DNA of 8,724 bases. It comes from Candidatus Dormiibacterota bacterium. Its GTDB lineage: Bacteria; Chloroflexota; Dormibacteria; Dormibacterales; Dormibacteraceae. Shown here piece after piece: positions 1 to 5,799 of the stretch (the stretch's first letter is position 1; each line of letters starts with the position of its first letter). Location of the stretch: contig CATPBF010000043.1 of NCBI GenBank assembly GCA_955652585.1, positions 1 through 8,724 on the forward strand. Reading direction: 5' to 3'. The notes under the pieces were generated by a model. It saw only the letters and a list, made by a program, of their open reading frames with translations. It did no database searches and had not been told where the DNA came from. The position numbers and the translations under genes are program-made.

Positions 1-22
1 CAGTAACGGGAGGGCGACGAAG

Positions 23-697
23 TCAGAGCGGGCGGCGCCCCGCCAGGGCGACTGCCAGCCCCACTATTGCGGCCGTGTCGGCCCGCAGGTTGCGCGGCCC
101 CAGGCCGGCCCGGTTCGCAGCCAACGCCAGCTCTCGGTCGGACCACCCACCCTCTGGACCGACCATGAGCGTTATGTCTCGAGGCTCGTGCAGGTCGGCC
201 AGGTCGGCTGGTGCGCCGCGCACCAGCAGTACCGGATGGCCGCCGGCCGACAGGACCTCGTCGAGGGTTGACGGCCCCTCGACCAGTGGGACCCTCAGCC
301 GGCCCGCGAGCATGGCAGCTTCGCGGCAGATCGTGTTCCAGCGTTCGGTCTTGGCGCCCCGGGCCACGGTCCGATCCGCTTGAATGACGTGAAATCCATA
401 GGCGCCGACCTCGGTGCAGCGGGAGAGTACGAGCTCCAGTGCGGGCGCCGGCAGGTGCGCGATCCCGATCGTGATCTGGGCTTGCGGCTCGGGGTGATGC
501 TCGACCTGAGCGACGATCACGCCCTCGACGCGCTCCGGGGAAACCTGGTCCAGGCGGAGGGTGAGCAGAAAGCCCCCCGGATCGACGACCTCGATCTCCT
601 CGCCCACTCGCGCCCGCAGCGAGCGGGCCAGGTGGCGGGCGTCGCCACCAACGATTACGGCCCGCCCGCCCTCACGCCTGGCAAAGAACGACGGCAA
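23..697 (-). CDS. rsmE: 16S rRNA (uracil-1498-N3) methyltransferase, RsmE family
   Basis: A 224-residue protein of usual length for RsmE, the SAM-dependent SPOUT methyltransferase that makes N3-methyluridine at 16S rRNA position 1498 (E. coli numbering) in the decoding region. Seen: an N-terminal MPSFFARR opening followed by a PUA-like beta domain (about 1-70), then a SPOUT domain with the SAM-binding knot signature MVGPEGGWSDREL (178-190) and the final LRADTAAIVGLAVAL stretch (204-218). The start is a TTG at 697, chosen because it gives the family's opening; it lies 1 nt after the YCII stop, so translational coupling is likely. Divergent points: the usual EQSxR is MLAGR here (129-133) and the usual LRxETA is LRADTA. 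The family assignment is secure, but activity on U1498 is by homology only. The usual prmA neighbour is not seen. Confidence 0.92.
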   Translation of the reverse strand: MPSFFARREGGRAVIVGGDARHLARSLRARVGEEIEVVDPGGFLLTLRLDQVSPERVEGVIVAQVEHHPEPQAQITIGIAHLPAPALELVLSRCTEVGAYGFHVIQADRTVARGAKTERWNTICREAAMLAGRLRVPLVEGPSTLDEVLSAGGHPVLLVRGAPADLADLHEPRDITLMVGPEGGWSDRELALAANRAGLGPRNLRADTAAIVGLAVALAGRRPL

Positions 698-698
698 A

Positions 699-1025
699 CT
701 ACCCCGGCTGCATGCTAAAGGTTTCGTAGACCGCGATCTGTCCGCCGCTCTTCAGAATCGGGCAGCCTTTCGCCATCTTGGTCGCCTTGTCGAGCGTGGC
801 GGCTTCGACGATTGTGTAGCCGCTGGCCCGCTGTCCGATCGGTCCTTTGGCGACCGTGCCGTCAGCCTTGACCTTGTTCACGGCTCCTGAAAAGGGGTTG
901 CCCATGTCAGCCACCGCGGGACCGAGCTTCGTGTACCAGTTGCCCCACTGCTTCAACACCCTGGCCTGCGCGGCCGGTGTGTCGGGCATGCCACCGCCAT
1001 AGAAGACGAGCAGATACTTCGCCAC
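699..1025 (-). CDS. YCII-related (YciI-like) small protein
   Basis: A 108-residue protein resembling the YCII-related family (dimeric alpha/beta ferredoxin-like fold, often annotated DGPF or PhnB-like). Members have been proposed to be small enzymes, but most have no known reaction. Seen: an opening beta strand AKYLLVFYGGG, a helix around QARVLKQWGNWYTKLG (20-35), a central GPIGQRASGYTIVEA strand region (61-75), a helix LDKATKMAKGCP (78-89) and a closing strand IAVYETF (97-103). The GTG at 1025 is chosen because GGAGGG lies 7 nt upstream and the family opening begins immediately after it; the reading frame stays open much further upstream, but that part overlaps the glycosylase gene. It sits between the glycosylase (38 nt upstream) and rsmE (1 nt downstream), apparently in one transcript. 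Substrate and role are unknown; family confidence is good, function confidence low. Confidence 0.82.
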   Translation of the reverse strand: MAKYLLVFYGGGMPDTPAAQARVLKQWGNWYTKLGPAVADMGNPFSGAVNKVKADGTVAKGPIGQRASGYTIVEAATLDKATKMAKGCPILKSGGQIAVYETFSMQPG

Positions 1026-1032
1026 CCTCACT

Positions 1033-1038
1033 CCCTCC
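1033..1038 (-). promoter_or_regulatory. Strong Shine-Dalgarno site (GGAGGG) of the YCII gene
   Basis: On the minus strand GGAGGG lies 7 nt before the GTG at 1025. It decides the start of the YCII-related gene against longer in-frame options. It is the clearest ribosome site in the window and contrasts with the first genes of transcripts, which lack one. Confidence 0.75.
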
Positions 1039-1063
1039 GGTTGTGTTGCGGACGCGAACGCAG

Positions 1064-1678
1064 TCAGACTAGCGCCTCCGCGCGCAGCTTCGCGAGCATC
1101 GCCAACGCTTTTTCGAGACGCGCGCGGTTCGCATGGTCGTTGAGCCAGCGGCTCTGGCCCGATGGATGTGGCAGCGGGACGATGACGGGCCTCTCGCCAA
1201 ACTTCCGGCCGACTCTCGACTCCAACGTGCCAGGCCCGAGAAAGCGCGCGATGGCCATCTGCCCGACGAGCACAAGGACGCGCGGCTTGAGCAGCTCGAG
1301 CTCGGCGTCGAGCCAATGCGCGCAGTTGGCCACGGCAGCGGGCGGGGGCCTCAGATCGCCGTTGCCCGCGCGGTTGCGACCTGGGAAGCATCGCATCAAG
1401 GCCGCGATGTAAGTGAGGCGGCGGAACTCCTCGGCGCTCGTGAATCCGGCACGCACCATCCAGCGGTCGAGCTCCTTGCCCGCCCGACCCGAGAAGGGTC
1501 GGCGCGATTCCCGTTCAGCCGGTCCGGGCGCTTGCCCGACCAGGAAGAACGGCGCCCCCCATACGCCCGAGAAGGTGGGGTTGGCCTCTGGGATGATGCC
1601 GGCGTCGACGCATACGTGGCAGTCTCGACAGGCCGCCTGGAGTTTGCGCAGGGCAGCCGGCGTGGCCCGAGGCGGCAT
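1064..1678 (-). CDS. Uracil-DNA glycosylase superfamily protein, probable 4Fe-4S (family 4-like)
   Basis: A 204-residue protein of the uracil-DNA glycosylase superfamily, which removes uracil (or other deaminated bases) from DNA to begin base-excision repair. Seen: motif 1 VGQAPGPAERESRRPF followed by SGRAG (47-67), a conserved YIAALMRCFPG segment (90-100), a LVLVGQMAIARFLG strand and helix (135-148), and the HPS motif in PLPHPSGQSRW (168-178). Cysteines 17 and 20 (CxxC), 97 and 119 match the four-cysteine layout that binds a 4Fe-4S cluster in family 4 enzymes. Motif 1 carries GQAPG where classical family 4 has GEAPG, so this may be a sister group and its base specificity is uncertain. The KRRIH loop of UDGX is absent. 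The gene starts with ATG at 1678, has no clear Shine-Dalgarno site, has a TAGGGT hexamer 6 nt upstream, and is divergent from mrp across 46 bp. Confidence 0.88.
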   Translation of the reverse strand: MPPRATPAALRKLQAACRDCHVCVDAGIIPEANPTFSGVWGAPFFLVGQAPGPAERESRRPFSGRAGKELDRWMVRAGFTSAEEFRRLTYIAALMRCFPGRNRAGNGDLRPPPAAVANCAHWLDAELELLKPRVLVLVGQMAIARFLGPGTLESRVGRKFGERPVIVPLPHPSGQSRWLNDHANRARLEKALAMLAKLRAEALV

Positions 1679-1684
1679 GCGTCG

Positions 1685-1690
1685 ACCCTA
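1685..1690 (-). promoter_or_regulatory. Putative -10 element for the glycosylase gene (leaderless?)
   Basis: Minus-strand TAGGGT fits the TAnnnT minimum of a bacterial -10 box. It ends 6 nt before the ATG at 1678, which would place the transcript start at or next to the start codon. No good -35 box is seen. This rests on motif and position only. Confidence 0.3.
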
Positions 1691-1710
1691 CATCGAGCGT
1701 CAGGGGCCGG

Positions 1711-1716
1711 TAACAT
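1711..1716 (+). promoter_or_regulatory. Putative -10 element for mrp (leaderless?)
   Basis: TAACAT lies 8 nt upstream of the mrp ATG, in the 46-bp region shared with the divergent glycosylase gene. There is no convincing Shine-Dalgarno site before this ATG, so a leaderless mrp transcript is a reasonable inference. No convincing -35 box is seen at normal spacing. Confidence 0.35.
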
Positions 1717-1724
1717 CCGACGCC

Positions 1725-2801
1725 ATGGGTCCCACGCCGCAGCAGGTCCTCGACGTGCTCGCCACCATCCAGGATCCCGACCTTGGTCGCGACGTCGTCA
1801 GCCTGGGCATGATCAAAGAGCTGGACGTCAGCCCGCAGGGCAAGGTCAGCTTCACCTTCGAGCTGACGACCCCCGCCTGCCCGGTCCGCGATCGCTTCAA
1901 GACTCAGGCCCAGGATCTCGTCGGTGACATCCCCGGCGTGTCAGCAGTCGAGGTCCGCATGACCGCCAACGTTCGTCCCGCCTTCATGCGGCCCAAGCCA
2001 TCCGAGATCCTCCCCGGCGTCAAGCAGACGATCGCGATCGCGTCAGGAAAGGGTGGTGTCGGTAAGTCCACGGTCGCAGTCAACATCGCAGCCGCGCTGC
2101 GCAAGGCCGGCGCCGACGTGGGTCTGCTCGACGCCGACATCTACGGTCCTTCGGTCCCCGCCATGACCGGATCCCGCAGCGTGCCGGAGCAGGTCAACGG
2201 CCGCTTGAAGCCGATCGAAGCGCATGGATTGAAGCTGATGTCCTTCGGCCACATCTATCCTGGCGAGCAGCCCACGATCTACCGCGGTCCGATGGTCGGC
2301 AAAGCGATCGAGGCGATGATGATCCAGGTCGATTGGGGTCGCCTCGACTACCTGGTGATCGACCTTCCGCCCGGCACTGGCGACGCATCGCTCACGCTCG
2401 CACAGGCGGTTCCGCTCACTGGAGTGGCCATCGTCTGCACGCCGCAGGACGTCGCGACGGACATCGCGATCAAAGCCCTGCAGATGTTTCGCAAGCTCAA
2501 CGTCACCCCGCTCGGGCTCATCGAGAACATGAGCTGGTACATCTGCCCGAGCTGCGGGCATCGACACGAGATATTCAGCCACGGTGGCGCCGAATCCGCG
2601 GCCCAACGATTGGGCGTGCCGTTTCTCGGCGCTGTCCCGCTCGAAGAGTCGATTCGCGAAGATGCCGACAAAGGCGTGCCGGTCGTGATCTCCCGACCCG
2701 AGTCGGCGGGTGCGCGGGCCTTCATGGAAATCGCCTCGCAGGTCGCGGCCCGCACGTCCATTCAGTCGTTCCGGCAGCTGCCCGTCATCAACGTCCGGTA
2801 A
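1725..2801 (+). CDS. mrp: Mrp/ApbC (NBP35-type) iron-sulfur cluster carrier ATPase
   Basis: A 358-residue cytosolic P-loop ATPase that carries and hands on Fe-S clusters (Mrp/ApbC/NBP35/Ind1 family). Seen: an N-terminal MIP18-like (DUF59) domain at about 5-80 with DPDLGRDVVSLGMI and the conserved TxxxCP cysteine C52; a deviant Walker A, GKGGVGKS (108-115); the DADIYGPSVP segment after it; a Walker B region LDYLVIDLPPGTGD; and ENMSWYICPSCG, whose C274 and C277 form the CxxC that holds the bridging cluster at the dimer interface. The ATG at 1725 is chosen because the MIP18 domain begins right after it; the frame is open back to 1413, but that stretch lies antisense to the glycosylase. The C-terminal tail (about 15 residues after QVAAR) runs to TAA at 2799, immediately before the DUF971 domain encoded in the -1 frame. 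Likely clients are Fe-S proteins, possibly including the divergent glycosylase (inference). Confidence 0.96.
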   Translation: MGPTPQQVLDVLATIQDPDLGRDVVSLGMIKELDVSPQGKVSFTFELTTPACPVRDRFKTQAQDLVGDIPGVSAVEVRMTANVRPAFMRPKPSEILPGVKQTIAIASGKGGVGKSTVAVNIAAALRKAGADVGLLDADIYGPSVPAMTGSRSVPEQVNGRLKPIEAHGLKLMSFGHIYPGEQPTIYRGPMVGKAIEAMMIQVDWGRLDYLVIDLPPGTGDASLTLAQAVPLTGVAIVCTPQDVATDIAIKALQMFRKLNVTPLGLIENMSWYICPSCGHRHEIFSHGGAESAAQRLGVPFLGAVPLEESIREDADKGVPVVISRPESAGARAFMEIASQVAARTSIQSFRQLPVINVR

Positions 2802-2809
2802 CAGCGACC

Positions 2810-3154
2810 CTGAAAGACCCCGACCCCTTTCCGCTCACAGTCGATGTCGACCGCGAACGCCAGGTCATGGTCATTGCGTGGGAGGGCGGTCATCGCAGCA
2901 GCTATTCCGCCGAACGATTGCGTTGGGCGTGTCCGTGCGCAGAGTGTCGCGGCGAGGCCGGCGCGCCTGGACGTCTTGCTCGCGTCAAGCACCTCGACCC
3001 CAATGAGTTGCGCGTACAAGACGTGACGCTGGTCGGTCAGTACGCGCTCCAGGTCGCGTTCGAGAGCGGCCACGCGACCGGTCTGTACACGTTCGTCCTG
3101 CTGCGGGCTCTTTGCGACTGCGCCGAGTGCCAGGCGAGGAGGCCGACCAAGTAG
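2810..3154 (+). CDS. DUF971 (GBBH-like) domain protein; start uncertain
   Basis: A small DUF971 protein in the -1 frame relative to mrp, beginning about 8 nt after the mrp stop. Seen: the domain opening LTVDVDRERQVMVIAWEGG, the conserved LRWACPCAEC, a VGQYALQVAFESGHATGLYTF core cut here for length, and LLRALCDCAEC near the C-terminus. There are thus two CxCxxC motifs (C41/43/46 and C102/104/107 counting from the CTG). The start is the problem: no ATG, GTG or TTG lies at the right place. The first in-frame ATG (2867) would give 95 residues and remove the first strand of the domain; the CTG at 2810 gives 114 residues and is used here as a best guess. DUF971 follows the P-loop domain in plant HCF101, so this may act with, or be fused by frameshift to, the upstream Mrp. 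The molecular function is unknown; a role in Fe-S transfer is inferred from context. Confidence 0.8.
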   Translation: MKDPDPFPLTVDVDRERQVMVIAWEGGHRSSYSAERLRWACPCAECRGEAGAPGRLARVKHLDPNELRVQDVTLVGQYALQVAFESGHATGLYTFVLLRALCDCAECQARRPTK

Positions 3155-3155
3155 T

Positions 3156-3182
3156 CGGACCTTGTCCGGAAGCCGAGGTCCG
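3156..3182. repeat. Inverted repeat between the DUF971 and DUF3048 genes
   Basis: CGGACCT (3156-3162) pairs perfectly with AGGTCCG (3176-3182) around a 13-nt loop, starting 2 nt after the DUF971 stop. No T-run follows, so it is not a standard intrinsic terminator. It could weakly end the mrp-DUF971 transcript, or be an operator, since it lies just upstream of the putative DUF3048 promoter. Confidence 0.35.
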
Positions 3183-3190
3183 GGCCATCG

Positions 3191-3199
3191 TGGGATAAT
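3191..3199 (+). promoter_or_regulatory. Putative extended -10 promoter of the DUF3048 gene
   Basis: TGGGATAAT matches an extended -10 box (TGn followed by GATAAT, five of six to TATAAT). No -35 box is seen at 16-19 bp, which extended -10 promoters can do without. A start near 3206 would give a leader of about 20-25 nt to the ATG at 3230. Confidence 0.4.
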
Positions 3200-3229
3200 C
3201 CCCGCGCTCCGTTGTCCTTCCCCACGTCC

Positions 3230-4804
3230 ATGCAAGAAACCGAGCCCTGGGCAGTCGCAGGCCCCGCCCGAAGGCGCAACCGGCGCAGACGCCGGATCGC
3301 AATCCGTGGCTGGGTCGCGCTCGGCGCTCTGGTCGCTGTCGCGCTGACCGCCGGCGGCGGCGTCCTCGCTTACGAGAACACGCTCCCGACCTCGGTCGGC
3401 CTGAATCTCAAGAATGGAGTGAAGGACGTCCCCGTTTATTCACACCTGGTGTTCACGTTCAGCCGCCCTGTGGCCCTCAGCGTGCTTGGGCCTGCGTTCT
3501 CGATCACGCCCACCACCGATGGGACGCTGACTGGGGCATCGGGGCAGACGCAGTACGAATGGGCACCGGCCAAGCCGCTGGCCGATATCACCACCTATAC
3601 GGTGACGGTGAGCCCGCTGACAGACCTGAGCCACCATCGGGTCCCGGGCGGGCAGTGGACCTTCACCACCAACATCGTGCCGCGGATTACAGCTGTCACC
3701 GGGGCCGGCGGCGCGGCGCTCGTCGACGGCTCTGAGATCGATCCCGGCACACCGCTCACGATCAACTTCAACGACGCGATGGACCCGGCGACCATCAAGG
3801 TGACGATCGGCACCAACCCGGCCGATCTCAAATGGACCGCCGAGAATCGCAGCGCCACGATCTCCACGAAGGGCATGCCATCGGGACCGCTCGTGCTGTC
3901 GATGGCGCCAGGTGGAAGCGATCAGACAGGACATCACGTGCCCGGAGCCTTCACGTTGAAAACAGGCATCTACTACCACGATCGCGAGCACACGACCGCG
4001 CTCAAGTACCCGGCCTTGATTCAGGTGCCGAACGACTACTACGCCCGCGACCAGAACGGGCTCCAGGCGGCGGACGTCGTGTTCGAATACCTGGCCGAGG
4101 GCGGCATCACCCGATGCACCGCGATCTTTCAGAACGCGCCCGACGTGATCGGCCCAATGCGCTCCAGCCGATTCATCTCATTGAAGATCGCTCGGCACTA
4201 TGAGGGCCTGCTTTTCCAGTCGGGCGAATCGCAGGCGACCGCATCCGCCGCCGCCGCCGATCCCGTGCCGCAGTTCTTCGACACGATTGGATACACGTAC
4301 CGCACGAACGCACGGTACGCGCCGGACAACCTGATGATCAGCGGCAGCGGCGTGAAGGCCGCGGAGGTCAACTACTTCTCCAACATTCCGCCCTTCGCCC
4401 TGCCCAAGGCGCGGCCCGAACTCAGCGGCGGTACGGGGGCGGCCACCGTCACAGTCGATGAGCACTACTCCGTTTACAACTACGACCCTGTCATGGGCAC
4501 CTATCAGAAGACCGAGGAAGGGCATCCATACCAGGACGCCAGCCTCGGCCAGCCGCTGCGGATCGAAATGGTGATCGTCATCCACACCGCCGAGCGGCTC
4601 GTCAACGTCGGCGACGGACACGGAGCCCACATCCACGACTTCGACCTCGACTCCGGGGGAGCGGTCGGGATCTACTACAAGGGTCAGGGGTACTCCGGAT
4701 CCTGGAGCGCACCGAACGGCCACGGGCCGTTGATATTCAAGCTCGACAGCGGGCAGGTCGTGACCCTGCCACCGGGCCTGGTCTGGATCGACGTCACTGC
4801 CTGA
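3230..4804 (+). CDS. Membrane-anchored DUF3048 (YerB-like) protein with Ig-like modules
   Basis: A 524-residue protein predicted to be anchored in the cell membrane and exposed outside. Seen: an arginine-rich cytosolic start (residues 14-22, RRRNRRRRR), one hydrophobic segment (about 27-48), two beta-rich Ig-like modules of the SbsA/Big_5 type (about 52-148 ending in WTFTT, and 150-245 containing INFNDAMDPATI), then DUF3048 from about 260 to the end. The DUF3048 signature is LQAADVVFEYLAEGGITR with DVIGPMRSSR after it, and the C-terminal half contains EGHPYQDA and a GLVWIDV end. The family includes B. subtilis YerB, a lipoprotein of unknown role; here a transmembrane anchor replaces the lipobox. 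The start is ATG at 3230; an in-frame TTG at 3212 would add six residues. Neither has a good Shine-Dalgarno site. A cell-envelope role is inferred from topology only. Confidence 0.9.
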   Translation: MQETEPWAVAGPARRRNRRRRRIAIRGWVALGALVAVALTAGGGVLAYENTLPTSVGLNLKNGVKDVPVYSHLVFTFSRPVALSVLGPAFSITPTTDGTLTGASGQTQYEWAPAKPLADITTYTVTVSPLTDLSHHRVPGGQWTFTTNIVPRITAVTGAGGAALVDGSEIDPGTPLTINFNDAMDPATIKVTIGTNPADLKWTAENRSATISTKGMPSGPLVLSMAPGGSDQTGHHVPGAFTLKTGIYYHDREHTTALKYPALIQVPNDYYARDQNGLQAADVVFEYLAEGGITRCTAIFQNAPDVIGPMRSSRFISLKIARHYEGLLFQSGESQATASAAAADPVPQFFDTIGYTYRTNARYAPDNLMISGSGVKAAEVNYFSNIPPFALPKARPELSGGTGAATVTVDEHYSVYNYDPVMGTYQKTEEGHPYQDASLGQPLRIEMVIVIHTAERLVNVGDGHGAHIHDFDLDSGGAVGIYYKGQGYSGSWSAPNGHGPLIFKLDSGQVVTLPPGLVWIDVTA

Positions 4805-4822
4805 CGGGAGTACCCGCTAGGC
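4799..4822. terminator. Shared hairpin between convergent DUF3048 and trxB genes
   Basis: Positions 4799-4808 pair with 4813-4822 around the loop AGTA: GCCT/AGGC, a G-U pair, one A-C mismatch, then CGGG/CCCG. It spans both stop codons and fills the 12-bp gap between the two convergent genes. No T-run follows on either strand, so it is not a classical intrinsic terminator. A bidirectional terminator or 3'-end stabiliser is the likely role. Confidence 0.45.
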
Positions 4823-5749
4823 TCGCGCGGCGTCCTTGAGCGCAGAGACATAGGCCGCAGCCGCGACAGCCGCAGTGGTGCCATCGCCCACCGCGGTCGC
4901 GATCTGCTTCGTCAGCTGTGCCCGCACATCGCCCACTGCCCAGATGCCCGCTTCCGATGTCTGCAGGTTTCGGTCAGTGAGGATGTAACCGGCCTCGTCG
5001 TGGTCGACATGAAACTTGAACAGACCGGAGTTGGGAACGAAACCGATGAAGATGAACACGCCGCCCACGGGCAGCTCCTTGGTCGAGCCGAACTGGTCGT
5101 ACTTGACCGACTGCACCTTTCCGTTGCCCACGATCTCCTTCACCCCCGCCTCGAGGATGAACTCGATCTTCGGGTTGGCGCGCGCCCGGTCGATGAGGAT
5201 CGGCTGGGCCCGCAGGCTGTCGCGGCGATGAAGGATGTAGACCTTCTTTGCGTAGCGGGTGAGAAAGTCGCCCTCTTCGACAGCAGCGTCGCCACCGCCG
5301 ACCACGGCCAGCTCCTCGCCCTTGAAGAAGGCGCCGTCGCAAACCGCGCAATAGCTGACCCCGCGGCCCTGGAATTCCTTCTCGCCGGCGACGCCGAGGT
5401 AGCGTGGGAGCCCGCCCGCGGCCATGATCAGCGCCGGCGTCCGGATCTCTTCGCCGGTGTCCAGGCGGACGACCTTGGTGGTCCCGTCCTTGTCGATCTC
5501 TCTAACCGGCTCGAACTCACGCACGTCGAGGCCGAACTTGCGGGCGTGGTCGCCCATCTTGGTCGCCAGCTCGGAGCCCAGGACTGATTCGAAGCCGGGG
5601 TAGTCCTCGACCAGCTCGGTGTTCAACAGCTGGCCCCCCAGCGGCCCGCGGTCCAGCAGCAGGGTCTTGAGGTTCATCCGGGCGGTGTACAGGCCGGCAG
5701 CCAGCCCAGCCGGGCCGCCGCCGACGATGACCACGTCGTAGTCGCTCAT
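4817..5749 (-). CDS. trxB: Thioredoxin reductase (NADPH type, FAD flavoprotein)
   Basis: A 310-residue cytosolic flavoenzyme, usual length for low-molecular-weight thioredoxin reductase, which passes electrons from NADPH through FAD and a redox disulfide to thioredoxin. Seen: the FAD-binding VIVGGGPAGLAAG (7-19) and GPLGGQL (35-41); the redox-active CAVCDG with C134 and C137; the NADPH-binding GGGDAAVEE (151-159) with HRRDSLRA (174-181), the arginines that favour NADPH over NADH; and the C-terminal FAD motif WAVGDVRAQLTKQIATAVGDG (270-290), given here by its ends AVGD and AVGDG. The start is ATG at 5749; the frame continues upstream through the ferredoxin gene, but the FAD motif fixes this ATG. 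The Shine-Dalgarno site is weak. It is the last gene of a probable M20-ferredoxin-trxB transcript, 50 nt after the ferredoxin. The intact NADPH motif argues against a ferredoxin-dependent reductase. Confidence 0.95.
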   Translation of the reverse strand: MSDYDVVIVGGGPAGLAAGLYTARMNLKTLLLDRGPLGGQLLNTELVEDYPGFESVLGSELATKMGDHARKFGLDVREFEPVREIDKDGTTKVVRLDTGEEIRTPALIMAAGGLPRYLGVAGEKEFQGRGVSYCAVCDGAFFKGEELAVVGGGDAAVEEGDFLTRYAKKVYILHRRDSLRAQPILIDRARANPKIEFILEAGVKEIVGNGKVQSVKYDQFGSTKELPVGGVFIFIGFVPNSGLFKFHVDHDEAGYILTDRNLQTSEAGIWAVGDVRAQLTKQIATAVGDGTTAAVAAAAYVSALKDAARA

Positions 5750-5799
5750 TGCATCAGTTCCAATGGGGGTAGGACCGGTCGATATTCCGCGGGCGGTCG

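Noticed and set aside
1026..1391. N-terminal extension of the YCII reading frame by about 120 residues
   Set aside because: It overlaps the glycosylase gene on the same strand in another frame, looks like low-complexity arginine/alanine shadow sequence, and the GTG at 1025 has a strong ribosome site.
1413..1724. Upstream extension of the mrp frame
   Set aside because: It lies antisense to the glycosylase and shows no family similarity; the MIP18 domain begins directly after the ATG at 1725.
1133..1927. A 264-codon plus-strand open frame
   Set aside because: It crosses the glycosylase (antisense) and the mrp 5' end (another frame), with arginine/histidine-rich shadow composition typical of GC-rich DNA.
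2043..2606. A 187-codon minus-strand open frame inside mrp
   Set aside because: It is antisense to the conserved P-loop domain and has no recognisable domain; a high-GC shadow.
4178..4723. A 181-codon minus-strand open frame inside the DUF3048 gene
   Set aside because: It is antisense to conserved DUF3048 motifs and has valine/aspartate-rich composition expected from reverse reading of that frame.
4817..5749. Ferredoxin- or flavin-dependent thioredoxin reductase because of the adjacent ferredoxin
   Set aside because: The NADPH signature GGGDAA plus HRRDSLRA is intact; the known ferredoxin- or flavin-dependent groups have lost it.
5773..5780. GACCGGTC palindrome upstream of trxB
   Set aside because: An 8-bp palindrome is expected by chance in GC-rich DNA, and there is no second copy or promoter placement to support an operator.
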